Shown: positions 17,502-26,237 of the stretch, one piece after another
Position numbering within the stretch: the stretch's first letter is position 1
Layout: each line of letters starts with the position of its first letter
Notes under the pieces: model-generated
Told to the model about the DNA's origin: nothing
Databases searched by the model: none
What the model saw: the letters and a program-made list of their open reading frames with translations, nothing else
DNA from: Acinetobacter corruptisaponis
GTDB taxonomy: Bacteria > Pseudomonadota > Gammaproteobacteria > Pseudomonadales > Moraxellaceae
NCBI RefSeq assembly: GCF_030053775.1
Contig: NZ_CP125669.1
Location: forward strand, 186,001-250,000
Direction: 5' to 3'
Length of the DNA: 64,000 bases
Made by a program: the position numbers and the translations under genes

Positions 17502-17563
17502 ATTTAAGGGGGGAATGATCATTCATTCCTCCACATTTTTAATAATGTTTAGCAAGAGCATGG

Positions 17564-18598
17564 ATGATGATTGGTAAACGTATAAATTCAAAACTATTAA
17601 TCTTTTCTTTAATTAGCATTTTGTTGATCGTTCTAGGTTTGATTTATTGGTTTTTTAAACCCGAAGCAGGATTAGCACAATATAGAAATAGTGACAGTCA
17701 ATCACAAAACGTCACACAAAATTATGCATTAGCAATGAGTGACTCAAAGAATACGACACTTCCTACATTAGCACCTTCCTTAAAAGGAACGGAGATAGAC
17801 TGTCCTATACAAGTAGATGCTAATGGAAACTTGGTATTAACAGTAGGTATCCGTAGTTGTTTTGACTATTTTTTTTCAAGTTTAGGGGAGAAAACAGAAA
17901 CAGAACTGATTGCAGATATACGACAATATTTGTCTGCGACGTTACCAGCTCCAGCAGCGAAATATGCAGCATATTTATTAGAGCAATATGTTGGATACAT
18001 GCATACTTTACAAAATGCAAAACCTAGCGGAAATTTCAAAACGACTGATGTTGAAGAATTAGAAAAGATCATTAACCAAATGCATAAAATTCAACAGCAA
18101 TTTTTTAATGCTAAAGAGATAGAAGCTTTGTTTGGTCATGAACGTAATTTAAATAAATTTAATATCGAGCAATTACGAATTCATGCAAATAAAAACTTAT
18201 CTACTCAACAAAAGGCAATGGAGCTTGCTAAGTTAATCGGCCAACTTCCACCAACTTTAGCTGACGGAGTTAGAGTGTCTATGCAGTTTTCAGAATTGCA
18301 ACAACTCACTCAAGAAATCAAAGACAAGGGTGGTTCTCCGCAAGAATTACGTAGTATGAGAGAAAGCTTATTGGGGCCAGAAGCTGCAGATCGTTTGGAA
18401 AAAGTTGATCAGGAGGAAGCTGTTTGGCAAAGTCAGGTAAATAATTATTTAATAAAACGTGATCAGATTCTAAAAAGCGAAATGACAGACTTAAATAAAC
18501 AACAAGCGATTAATCAGTTACGTACAAGTTCGTTTCAAAATAAAGAAGAATTACTTCGTGCTCAATCCTATGAAATTATGCATGATCAGAAAAGATAG
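17564..18598 (+). CDS. lipB: Lipase-specific foldase (lipase chaperone)
   Basis: 344 residues. N-terminal membrane anchor (about 11-31), a Ser/Gln/Thr-rich variable linker (35-70), then the helical chaperone domain with the Lif signature RSCFDYFFSSLGE (97-109). The C-terminal half is a long helical, Gln/Glu-rich arm that wraps the lipase. Lies 62 bases after lipA. The second ATG (17567) is an equal start. Confidence 0.93.
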   Translation: MMIGKRINSKLLIFSLISILLIVLGLIYWFFKPEAGLAQYRNSDSQSQNVTQNYALAMSDSKNTTLPTLAPSLKGTEIDCPIQVDANGNLVLTVGIRSCFDYFFSSLGEKTETELIADIRQYLSATLPAPAAKYAAYLLEQYVGYMHTLQNAKPSGNFKTTDVEELEKIINQMHKIQQQFFNAKEIEALFGHERNLNKFNIEQLRIHANKNLSTQQKAMELAKLIGQLPPTLADGVRVSMQFSELQQLTQEIKDKGGSPQELRSMRESLLGPEAADRLEKVDQEEAVWQSQVNNYLIKRDQILKSEMTDLNKQQAINQLRTSSFQNKEELLRAQSYEIMHDQKR

Positions 18599-18670
18599 GA
18601 TGAGTCGGGTAAATGAAAAGACTAGGTTTTCGTACAGCAATTACATAAGTTGATAGAGAAGGATCTCCGA

Positions 18671-19447
18671 ATGTGGAATAGAGCAGAAGCAGGAACAGGC
18701 AAACCATTGGTTTTGTTACATGGGATTGGTATGTCTCATAAAGCATGGAGTCCCCTAATTCAGCAATTAAGTAAATCTAGACGAGTCATTGCATTTGATG
18801 TAGCTGGTTTTGGCGATAGTCCAAGTCTTGGTGCATCGGTTCAACCTACAATTCATAATTTAGTTAGTGCTTTAGAACGTGAGTTGAAAACTATAGGTAT
18901 ACATGAACCTGTAGATATTGTTGGAAATTCAATGGGGGGATGGATGGCACTAGAAGCTGCACGTGTTGGATTGGCAAGTTCCGTTGTCGCAATTTCACCC
19001 GCAGGTTTGTGGGATGAATCCCCAGCACATGTAAAGATGGTGTTTTTTAGTTTAAGAAATGCGATTAAATTCATGCCTAATATATCAAGACAGATGATGG
19101 GATTTGCACTGTTTCGAGAGTTGCTTTTAGCTATCCCGATAGGAACTGGAGGTCGAAACATTTCTAGAAAAGATGCTTTGAACTCGATTGATGATTTTTC
19201 CAAAGCCACAGATTTCGATAGAATATTCGCAAATGTCGGACGTTTTATCGGGGGCAAAGATATTCAAGTTCCTTTAACTATTGCCTTTGGTACAAAAGAT
19301 TGGCTTTTGAGAAAGAAGGACTGTCAAAATAAATCTGAGCTGCCAGACCATGTGAATTGGCTAGAACCTAGAGATTGGGGACATGTCCCAATGTGGAAAG
19401 ATCCACAAGGCGTAGCTGATTTGATTCTTAAGAATATAAGTGCTTAG
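18671..19447 (+). CDS. Alpha/beta-hydrolase
   Basis: 258 residues. Oxyanion motif LLHGIG (15-20), nucleophile Ser87 in GNSMGG, acid probably in FGTKDWLL, His in WGHVPMW near the C-terminus. ATG 18671 is preferred over TTG 18650 because AGAAGGA lies 7 bases upstream. No signal peptide, so cytoplasmic. Lies 72 bases after the foldase and may belong to the lipase operon, handling released esters. Confidence 0.87.
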   Translation: MWNRAEAGTGKPLVLLHGIGMSHKAWSPLIQQLSKSRRVIAFDVAGFGDSPSLGASVQPTIHNLVSALERELKTIGIHEPVDIVGNSMGGWMALEAARVGLASSVVAISPAGLWDESPAHVKMVFFSLRNAIKFMPNISRQMMGFALFRELLLAIPIGTGGRNISRKDALNSIDDFSKATDFDRIFANVGRFIGGKDIQVPLTIAFGTKDWLLRKKDCQNKSELPDHVNWLEPRDWGHVPMWKDPQGVADLILKNISA

Positions 19448-19484
19448 ACTAACCAAATTAATGGGCGGCATCTTTATTCAAAGT

Positions 19485-19572
19485 GTCATAAGCTATCTAT
19501 GCGTTAGTGAACATTTCACGGTGGTACTGATCGATGCTCATTGATTTCTAAGCTACCTATGCGGTAGTAAAC
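19485..19572 (-). CRISPR. Orphan two-repeat type I-F CRISPR array
   Basis: Read on the minus strand: a 28-base repeat (19572-19545) beginning GTTTACTACCGCATAGGTAG and ending CTTAGAAA, a 32-base spacer (19544-19513), and a degenerate 28-base repeat (19512-19485) beginning GTTCACTAACGCATAGATAG and ending CTTATGAC. Repeat length, spacer length, CTACC/GGTAG hairpin and GAAA ending are those of type I-F. The decayed last repeat and the AT-rich leader-like sequence above 19573 fix the direction. No cas gene lies in the window. Confidence 0.8.
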
Positions 19573-19815
19573 AATAAAATATAGCCAAAACTTTAAAATA
19601 AAACATAGAATTATTTCTAAAAAATTAGAATAACCAAAGTTTTACTCTCAATTGATAAGCAATTGATTTTATTAAGCTGTTAAAGAGTGCCTACATTATT
19701 GGGTTAAAACCTAGAGATAGTCAAAGCTAAAATGCATGCATGAAAAAAATTATCTTCCATTAGTACATTCATATACTTAAAATCTAAAGTCTTTAGAGCT
19801 AGCAAGAGAATCAGT
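19573..19815. other. AT-rich region, CRISPR leader and moeB upstream
   Basis: About 240 bases, strongly AT-rich, no gene. The part nearest 19573 would be the leader of the minus-strand CRISPR array; the part nearest 19815 carries the moeB promoter and an AAGAGAA ribosome site. Confidence 0.4.
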
Positions 19816-20589
19816 GTGTCAATTCATCCAGAAAACGAATTTGAATTAACTAATGATGAAATGCATCTTTATAGTCGTCAAATCTTACTTGATGGTTGGG
19901 ATATTGAAGCTCAAGAAAAATTAAAATTAGCAAATGTACTGATTATTGGAGCTGGTGGAATCGGCTGTACCAGTGCAGAATTGCTGGCACGGGCAGGTGT
20001 GGGTAAAATTACCATTGTTGATGCAGATGCCATAGAAATCAGTAACCTACAAAGGCAAATTGCATTTACTTCAAATGATTTAGGTCACTATAAGGCAGAG
20101 GTCTTAGCCAAACATCTTCAAAATATAAATCCTCATATACAGGTGAACTATCAAAATAGTCGTTTTGATGAAACGAATGCTGATGAATTGGTACAGCATC
20201 AAGATGTGGTTTTAGATGGTTGTGATAATTTTACAACGCGTTATTTGGTCAATGCTGTGTGCAAAAAACATCAAGTTCCCTTGATTAGTGCTTCGGCTAT
20301 TGGCTTTGAGGGGCAACTATTTATGGTTGAGTCAGATTCGGCATGTTATGAGTGCCTGTTCCCAAAAGAGCAACATGCCAATGAAAATCTACGCTGTGCA
20401 GACTCTGGTGTTTTGGCAACCACACCTGCGACAATTGCAGCATTACAGGCCCATCACGCATTACTGTTTTTAGGGCTTGGTTTAACGCCACTCAGGCAAA
20501 AATTGTTACTTTGGAATGGTTTAAACCTTTCACAACGTATTCTACAGTTTGAAAAAGATGTAAATTGTCCGATTTGTCAGGCAACTTGA
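19816..20589 (+). CDS. moeB: MoeB/ThiF-family adenylyltransferase
   Basis: 257 residues with a GTG start. Adenylation fold with nucleotide-binding GAGGIG (45-50), Asp in TIVDADAIEISNLQRQ, Arg finger region NLQRQ, and two CxxC pairs for structural zinc (CYEC and CPIC near the end). MoeB adenylates the C-terminus of the MoaD sulfur carrier; ThiF and HesA relatives do the same for ThiS. No MoaD or ThiS gene is adjacent, so the partner is inferred. Confidence 0.88.
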   Translation: MSIHPENEFELTNDEMHLYSRQILLDGWDIEAQEKLKLANVLIIGAGGIGCTSAELLARAGVGKITIVDADAIEISNLQRQIAFTSNDLGHYKAEVLAKHLQNINPHIQVNYQNSRFDETNADELVQHQDVVLDGCDNFTTRYLVNAVCKKHQVPLISASAIGFEGQLFMVESDSACYECLFPKEQHANENLRCADSGVLATTPATIAALQAHHALLFLGLGLTPLRQKLLLWNGLNLSQRILQFEKDVNCPICQAT

Positions 20590-20646
20590 TCAGTAAATTA
20601 AGCAAAATTTGCTAAACTAACGCCATCTATGAGGCAATGAAAGATT

Positions 20647-21945
20647 ATGAAAAGAAATATTTTATTTGATGGACTGCGTTCCATTGGGCGTATAGGTGAA
20701 ACCGTGATTGTTGCGGCACAGGCAGGTGTCAAATATGCAACAGAAAAACCAAGCAATGCTAAATTGATGCGTGAAACCTTTGAATCATTGGGTTCAACTT
20801 ACATTAAGCTGGGACAATTTATTGCCAGTACCCCATCTTTATTTCCTCGTGAATACGTTGAGGAATTTCAAGGCTGCCTAGACCAGACTCCAACCTTGCC
20901 TTTCAGCTATATTCAGGGCGTATTGAATGAGGAGTTTGAGGGCAGGAACCTCAATGAAATTTTTAGTTTTATTGATGAAAAGCCGCTTGCTTCAGCATCA
21001 ATCGCGCAGGTGCATGCCGCAAAACTGGTTACAGGCGAAGATGTGGTGCTCAAAGTGCAAAAGCCTGGTGTGGAAACCATTCTATATACCGACTTAAATG
21101 TGGTGCATTGGGCAACCAAATTGCTTGAGCGTGCTGTACCTAAAATCAAGTTTGCGTCACTTTCTGAGATCGTTGATGAGATTAAAACCCGTATGGTACG
21201 GGAAGTGGACTTTATTGAAGAAGCACAAAATCTGGATGACTTCATTCAATATCTGAATGTTTCGGGTAATCAGGCTGCCACAGCGCCAAAGGTTTATCAT
21301 CAGTTTTCGACCCGCCGTGTGTTAACCATGCAACGTCTTTATGGTGTGTCATTAACCGACTTTGATGTGGTAAAAAAATATGCTAAAGACCCGACCCAAG
21401 TGCTGATTACCGCAATGAATACATGGTTTGGAAGTCTAATGTTGTGCAAGAGCTTCCATGCCGATTTACATGCTGGAAATCTGATGTTGCTTGAAGATGG
21501 CCGCATTGGTTTTATTGACTTCGGTATTGTGGGTCAGCTAAAGCCAGAAGTGTGGGGTGCATGTATGGCATTTATGGATGCGCTACAACATACCAACTAT
21601 ACGGCAATGGCTGAAAACATGCTGAAAATGGGCATGACTCACCAGAAAATTGACACGCAGGTGCTTGCCGATGACCTTGAACGCCTGTTTAGTGGTGTGC
21701 TCTTGGCAGACCCGCAGGAAATTCTAAGCTCTAATCCAGCAGACCTGAATGACATCATGATGGATATGATTGGCGTGGGTGAGCGTCACGGTATCAAGTT
21801 CCCGCGTGACTTTGCCTTGTTATTCAAGCAAATGTTATATTTTGATCGTTTCATGCGTGTTCTCGCACCATATACCGATATTTATGCTGACCAGCGTTTG
21901 AAAATGGTTCACAATATTGAACCCGCTTCATTGTTAAAGCATTAA
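20647..21945 (+). CDS. ABC1/AarF (UbiB-like) atypical kinase
   Basis: 432 residues. KxGQ motif in IKLGQFIASTPSLFP (about 58-72), Ala-rich nucleotide loop ASASIAQVHAAK, the EVDFIEEAQN motif, catalytic HADLHAGN and metal-binding IDFGIVG. Shorter than UbiB (about 540) and lacking its C-terminal membrane helices, so a soluble family member. ABC1 ATPases act in coenzyme Q or lipid homeostasis. Precedes folB by 28 bases. Confidence 0.88.
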   Translation: MKRNILFDGLRSIGRIGETVIVAAQAGVKYATEKPSNAKLMRETFESLGSTYIKLGQFIASTPSLFPREYVEEFQGCLDQTPTLPFSYIQGVLNEEFEGRNLNEIFSFIDEKPLASASIAQVHAAKLVTGEDVVLKVQKPGVETILYTDLNVVHWATKLLERAVPKIKFASLSEIVDEIKTRMVREVDFIEEAQNLDDFIQYLNVSGNQAATAPKVYHQFSTRRVLTMQRLYGVSLTDFDVVKKYAKDPTQVLITAMNTWFGSLMLCKSFHADLHAGNLMLLEDGRIGFIDFGIVGQLKPEVWGACMAFMDALQHTNYTAMAENMLKMGMTHQKIDTQVLADDLERLFSGVLLADPQEILSSNPADLNDIMMDMIGVGERHGIKFPRDFALLFKQMLYFDRFMRVLAPYTDIYADQRLKMVHNIEPASLLKH

Positions 21946-21973
21946 TCTTATTTATCGGTTTATTAAGGTCATT

Positions 21974-22354
21974 ATGGATGCCATTATTATTGAGGGACTA
22001 AAGGTCGATACCGTAATCGGTTGTTTCAACTGGGAACGTCAGATCATCCAACCTTTAATGCTGGATTTAACCATTCATAATGACCTGACTCAGGCTGCAT
22101 GTTCAGATGAGTTGGACGATACACTCAACTACGCCCAAATCTGTGAGCTTGCGGCACAAGTGATTCAGCAAGCCAAACCCAAACTGATTGAGCACGCTGC
22201 CCAATTAGTATTGAACTGTCTATTTTCTACATTTCCATCAATTGAATCGATTAGCATTACCATTCGTAAACCCGCCATTATTGCCCAAGCCAATGCAGTA
22301 GGAATTCGCCTTGAACGCAACAGAAACGATTTTTGCGCTCGCACTGGCGAGTAA
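21974..22354 (+). CDS. folB: Dihydroneopterin aldolase
   Basis: 126 residues. Family features: IIEGLKVDTVIGCFNWER at the N-terminus, DDTLNYAQI with the pterin-contacting Tyr, and IRKPAII with the catalytic Lys. Converts dihydroneopterin to the hydroxymethyl pterin used by FolK. Its 3' end overlaps folK by 44 bases. Confidence 0.93.
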   Translation: MDAIIIEGLKVDTVIGCFNWERQIIQPLMLDLTIHNDLTQAACSDELDDTLNYAQICELAAQVIQQAKPKLIEHAAQLVLNCLFSTFPSIESISITIRKPAIIAQANAVGIRLERNRNDFCARTGE

Positions 22355-22745
22355 TGTTCAGCAGCAGCAAAATTTCACCTTTGCCTATGCTCAACTTGCA
22401 GAACTGGGGCATGTGGAGTTTTCCCCGATTTACCAGATTCCATGTCGGGACGGAATTGGAGCAGATTACTGGAATTCAGCCTGCCTATTACGAAGCACTT
22501 TATCGGTTGATGACATTATCGAGACTTTAAAATTATTAGAGACACAGTCGGGACGTGTTCGTCCATCGCATTATATTAGTCTGGATATTGATGTGATTGC
22601 ATGGGGCACAAACTTAACGGATATGCAATTCAATCCAAAAAAGTTACCATTGGCTCTGGATGTCAAAATTCCACTCTATGATTTATGGCAGCAAGCTGAT
22701 TTAATTTATGATCAGCAGATTCATTATCCTGTCATTACAATGTAA
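22311..22745 (+). CDS. folK: HPPK-like pterin pyrophosphokinase, divergent
   Basis: 144 residues from a TTG start overlapping folB, with AGGA eight bases before it. ALALASN stands where ALGSN is usual; SPIYQIP, FWNSAC-like YWNSAC and the metal-binding D92-x-D94 (SLDIDVIAWG) are present. The canonical PRTLDLD is replaced by HYISLDID, so an active-site Arg is missing, and the protein is about 15 residues short. Position after folB supports FolK; activity could be reduced or provided by another copy. Confidence 0.75.
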   Translation: MNATETIFALALASNVQQQQNFTFAYAQLAELGHVEFSPIYQIPCRDGIGADYWNSACLLRSTLSVDDIIETLKLLETQSGRVRPSHYISLDIDVIAWGTNLTDMQFNPKKLPLALDVKIPLYDLWQQADLIYDQQIHYPVITM

Positions 22746-22786
22746 TGTTTTGCTGTAAATAAACTGATAATAATAGGAATAGTTGT

Positions 22787-23338
22787 ATGAAAATTATTTT
22801 ACCACTTTCTATTTTGACGGTTTTGCTTTCTGGCTGTGCCGCCATGAGCGTTGAACAATGTAAAACTGCAAACTGGTTAAATGTCGGCGAAAAAGATGGT
22901 GCGGCTGGGCGGGAATCACGTTTGGACCAGTATTATTCCTCTTGCCAAAAAGCCAATATTATTCCAAATCAAAGCCTGTATGAAAAAGGCTATCAGAAAG
23001 GTTTAAGCTATTATTGCCGACCTGAAACTATTTTCAATGAGGCATTGGAGGGACGTGGTGATTTTCGGGTTTGTCCTTTGGAAAAGCGTGAGTCCTTGCG
23101 AAGTTATTATCAGGTTGCCAATGATTATTATCAGGCGAATTCAGAATTTAACCGTTCGCAAAGTGATTTAAATTACTATCTCAAAGAGTTAGAGCGTAAA
23201 GACTTATCTGTTAAAGATCGGGATGACTACAAAAAACGTCTCTATGATTTACGCTTAAACAGTAGTGGTGTGCAATCCCGTTATCAGGATGCGGTTAGGA
23301 ATCTGGAACGGTTTAAGGCAGAGCATGGATTGAAATAA
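22787..23338 (+). CDS. DUF2799 lipoprotein
   Basis: 183 residues. Lipoprotein signal with lipobox LLSG and Cys17. The DUF2799 pattern follows: NWLNVGEKDGAAGR, CQKANI, YEKGYQKGL and YCRPETIF. The C-terminal third is a charged helix (about 110-180). Unknown role, outer-membrane lipoprotein expected. Confidence 0.85.
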   Translation: MKIILPLSILTVLLSGCAAMSVEQCKTANWLNVGEKDGAAGRESRLDQYYSSCQKANIIPNQSLYEKGYQKGLSYYCRPETIFNEALEGRGDFRVCPLEKRESLRSYYQVANDYYQANSEFNRSQSDLNYYLKELERKDLSVKDRDDYKKRLYDLRLNSSGVQSRYQDAVRNLERFKAEHGLK

Positions 23339-23428
23339 GTAAATCATTGTTTGAAAATATGTAGAAAAAAGACTTTTATGTTATGTTTGAAATGTAATTC
23401 AGCTAAATCTATTTAGAGGAGAGCGTGT

Positions 23429-23668
23429 ATGTATGCTGTTCGCCAAACTTATGAACATGCACAAGAATCTATTCCTGTCCCTAAATCCATGCGTCATCAA
23501 CGTATTGAAGTGATTTTTATGGTGCTGGATGAGGTAGAAATCTTAGATGAAAATCAAAAAGTAGTGGTTAAACGTAGTCCACCGAAACATCTCATCGGGT
23601 TGGGTGAAACGATGGGTGATCTTACCCAGCCTTTGGTCGATGAGCAGGCTTGGACATGCCTAAAATAA
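23429..23668 (+). CDS. Antitoxin of a VapBC-type pair
   Basis: 79 residues, short and charged, with a prevent-host-death or DUF2281-like build (ESIPVPKSMRHQRIEVIFMVLDE). GAGGAGAG ribosome site. The end overlaps the PIN-toxin gene by 13 bases, the usual antitoxin-first layout. Assigned mainly from position and size. Confidence 0.75.
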   Translation: MYAVRQTYEHAQESIPVPKSMRHQRIEVIFMVLDEVEILDENQKVVVKRSPPKHLIGLGETMGDLTQPLVDEQAWTCLK

Positions 23669-24060
23669 TCTTATTAGATACACATATATGGTATTGGTGG
23701 ATTCAGCAGGACACAGCACGGTATCCTATGCAGTGGAATGAATGGATTGCTCAGGCAGATGAAATTTATGTTTCTCCTGTATCATGTGTAGAGATTGCAA
23801 TGGCAGTAAAGAAAGGACGTATTCAAATTCCCATTTTATCAATGGAATGGATTGAATCTGCTTTGGAGCCTGCTGGGATTAAACTTGCGCCATTGACTGC
23901 TAAAATTGCTGATCAATCAGTACAATTAACGAATATTCATCAAGATCCGTTTGATCGTATTATCATTGCGACAGCAATTGCTTCGCAAATGACTTTATTG
24001 AGTGTGGATAGTAATTTTAAGTTTTATCCTGAATTAGAAAGTTTGTTGATTAAAGCATAG
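23656..24060 (+). CDS. PIN-domain toxin (VapC-like ribonuclease)
   Basis: 134 residues from ATG 23656; an upstream TTG two codons earlier is less likely. Acidic catalytic residues: Asp8 (LLDTHIWYWW), Glu46 (SCVEIA), Asp97/Asp100 (HQDPFDRIIIATA) and Asp118 (SVDSN). Full-length, so probably active when not bound by the antitoxin. Confidence 0.9.
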   Translation: MPKIILLDTHIWYWWIQQDTARYPMQWNEWIAQADEIYVSPVSCVEIAMAVKKGRIQIPILSMEWIESALEPAGIKLAPLTAKIADQSVQLTNIHQDPFDRIIIATAIASQMTLLSVDSNFKFYPELESLLIKA

Positions 24061-24064
24061 AGAG

Positions 24065-24100
24065 GTGCTGACCTTTAACTAACCGATAGTCAGTCAGCAC
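24065..24100. terminator. Hairpin between convergent vapC-like gene and coq7
   Basis: GTGCTGAC/GTCAGCAC arms around a 20-base loop, 5 bases after the toxin stop; T-rich sequence follows (GTTATTTT). Possible shared terminator, weak on the coq7 side. Confidence 0.45.
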
Positions 24101-24111
24101 GTTATTTTGAT

Positions 24112-24747
24112 TTAAAGATAATAACTGGTTTTTGTCATCAATTTTGAAATTGCGGTCATGGTGATTTTGACTGGTGCGGGTAAGTCCACACCGCCAGCCT
24201 GTAAGGCGGTATCACGATGATGCAGCTCATCTTCATTCATTTGCTCTAATATTTTGCGTGAACGTTCATCATGTTCAGGCAGTTGTTGCAAATGTTCCTG
24301 TAAATGCTGGCTGACTTGACGTTCCGTTTCAGCGACAAAGCCGAGACTATATTTGTCTCCAGCAATACCTGCAATGGCACCCATACCATAGGAGAGACCA
24401 TACCAGATTGGATTGAGTACGCTGGTGTGGCTGTCTAGTTCTTTCAAACGATCTTCACACCATGCCAAATGATCCTGCTCTTCAATTGCCGCTTGCTGCA
24501 TTTCTTCGCGAACATGAGGAAGCTTTGCTGTCAGTGCCTGACCATGATAAAGCGCCTGAGCACAAACCTCACCACTATGATTGACACGCATCAAACCAGC
24601 CACATGACGGGCATCACTGACACATAACTGTGATGGTTCATCGGCAGCAGGGTTTGTACGTTGGGAACTTGTCGCACCTGGAACCAAACTACGCAGTGCC
24701 TGGTCAAATGAGTTGATCAGTTTATCGAGACCCGTGTAATGACGCAT
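24112..24747 (-). CDS. coq7: Demethoxyubiquinone hydroxylase Coq7
   Basis: 211 residues. Ferritin-like diiron protein with the first ligand group in MRVNHSGEVCAQALY, EEQDHLAWCE, and the second in VAETERQVSQHL and NEDELHHRD. Last hydroxylation in ubiquinone biosynthesis, at the membrane face. Starts 3 bases after the stop of the MFS gene, so one operon. Confidence 0.93.
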   Translation of the reverse strand: MRHYTGLDKLINSFDQALRSLVPGATSSQRTNPAADEPSQLCVSDARHVAGLMRVNHSGEVCAQALYHGQALTAKLPHVREEMQQAAIEEQDHLAWCEDRLKELDSHTSVLNPIWYGLSYGMGAIAGIAGDKYSLGFVAETERQVSQHLQEHLQQLPEHDERSRKILEQMNEDELHHRDTALQAGGVDLPAPVKITMTAISKLMTKTSYYL

Positions 24748-24750
24748 AGA

Positions 24751-26073
24751 TTAATCCTCTAAAGTATTCGACGTATCTGCCAGTAAGAGTTTAAGTCGTT
24801 TTAATAACCAGAATGAGAAAATCGCACTTAAAATGGCGGTGATGATAAACAAGATTTTAATATCAATTTTTAAAATGCTTAAGATTAAAATTGAGAAAAT
24901 TGCAGAGGACACCATGAATACCGCATTTAAAATATTATTCGCTGCCACCACACGGGCACGGTGTGAACGTGGTGAATAGGCTTGCATCATGGCATAAAGT
25001 GGGACGATATAAAAACCCCCACTAATTCCCAGTAAGGTTACGGCAAGCATGACATGGTAATACACCATACCACCTGTAAACATATCTTTTAATGAAAGCA
25101 GTTCGCCTGTGCGTTCAGGCACAAAAGCAAGGCTTGCAGCCAGATAAAGCGCAAATAGGGTTAGGCCAATCGCACCATAAGGCACCATTTTAATATTAAT
25201 TTCACGCCCACCAATCTTTCGGCATAGCAAGGAACCTACACCGATGCCGACGGAGAAAAAGGTAAGTAATAAGCTAACCACATTTTCAGACGCGTGTAGG
25301 TTTTGTTGGGTGAGTTGGGGAATCTGGGTGAGATAAGTCGCCCCATAAAACCAGTACCATGAATTGCCAAGCAGAATCATAAAAATCACAGGGATGCCTT
25401 TGACATATTTCAAGGTTTGGAAGCTGGTACGAAAAAAGTTCCAGTCAATTTTAAGGTTAGGCTCGGCCACTTTTTGCGGTAGAATGAAACGGCTGGATAA
25501 ATAGCCTAAGCAGGCAATGGTTACCACTGTGATGCTAATCCACAGCAAATTACCTTCAGATGAGGCAATCACCGCACCGCCCAAAATCATACCCACCAAA
25601 ATGGCGATTGATGTACCCGACTGGAACAACGCATTTCCCGACATCAATTCCTGTGGTTTAAGGATTTCAGGCAGAATGGCATACTTGATTGGCCCAAAAC
25701 AGGTGGAATGTGTTCCCATCAGGAATAAGGCGAATAACAGTAGCCATAAATTACCCAGTAAGAAACCTGCGCTCCCAATCAGCATAATCACAATCTCAAG
25801 AATCTTGATAAAGCGGATCAGTTGGGAACGCTCGTATTTATCGGCAATCTGTCCTGCGGTGGCGGAGAAAAAAAAGTAGGGCAATATAAACAGTAAAGCG
25901 GCTAAATTGTTGAGTGTGCTGATGGGTGCAGACTGTTGTTGAATCCAGCCATAGGTAATCACCAAGAGGAGCGCCTGCTTATAAACATTGTCGTTGAGCG
26001 CACCAAAAAATTGAGTGAAAAACATCGGTGCAAACCGACGAGATGTCATTAAGCGGTCATCTTGTTTCATCAT
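24751..26073 (-). CDS. MFS transporter, lysophospholipid transporter LplT-like
   Basis: 440 residues, 12 membrane helices. N-terminal MTSRRFAPMFFTQFFGALNDNVYKQALL is the signature of LplT and of the transporter half of LplT-Aas fusions, which flip lysophospholipids inward. No acyltransferase domain follows. Cotranscribed with coq7. The first two Met codons are equal candidates. Substrate from family only. Confidence 0.83.
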   Translation of the reverse strand: MMKQDDRLMTSRRFAPMFFTQFFGALNDNVYKQALLLVITYGWIQQQSAPISTLNNLAALLFILPYFFFSATAGQIADKYERSQLIRFIKILEIVIMLIGSAGFLLGNLWLLLFALFLMGTHSTCFGPIKYAILPEILKPQELMSGNALFQSGTSIAILVGMILGGAVIASSEGNLLWISITVVTIACLGYLSSRFILPQKVAEPNLKIDWNFFRTSFQTLKYVKGIPVIFMILLGNSWYWFYGATYLTQIPQLTQQNLHASENVVSLLLTFFSVGIGVGSLLCRKIGGREINIKMVPYGAIGLTLFALYLAASLAFVPERTGELLSLKDMFTGGMVYYHVMLAVTLLGISGGFYIVPLYAMMQAYSPRSHRARVVAANNILNAVFMVSSAIFSILILSILKIDIKILFIITAILSAIFSFWLLKRLKLLLADTSNTLED

Positions 26074-26237
26074 GTGTTCACTTCATTGTGTTTTATAAAA
26101 AAAATGTGAGGAACTGTAAAAATGCGCTGAAATGCATGTATGATATTTTTCAATGTTTGATTGGATGAAAATCAAAGATTTGAATAAATTTTTATCCACA
26201 AAAAACGACACATTAAAAAATAAGTTTAGAGTTCTAC

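Noticed and set aside
19461-19484. GGGCGGCAT beside the CRISPR array as another copy of the 1642 hairpin
   Set aside because: Only nine bases match and no inverted arm follows.
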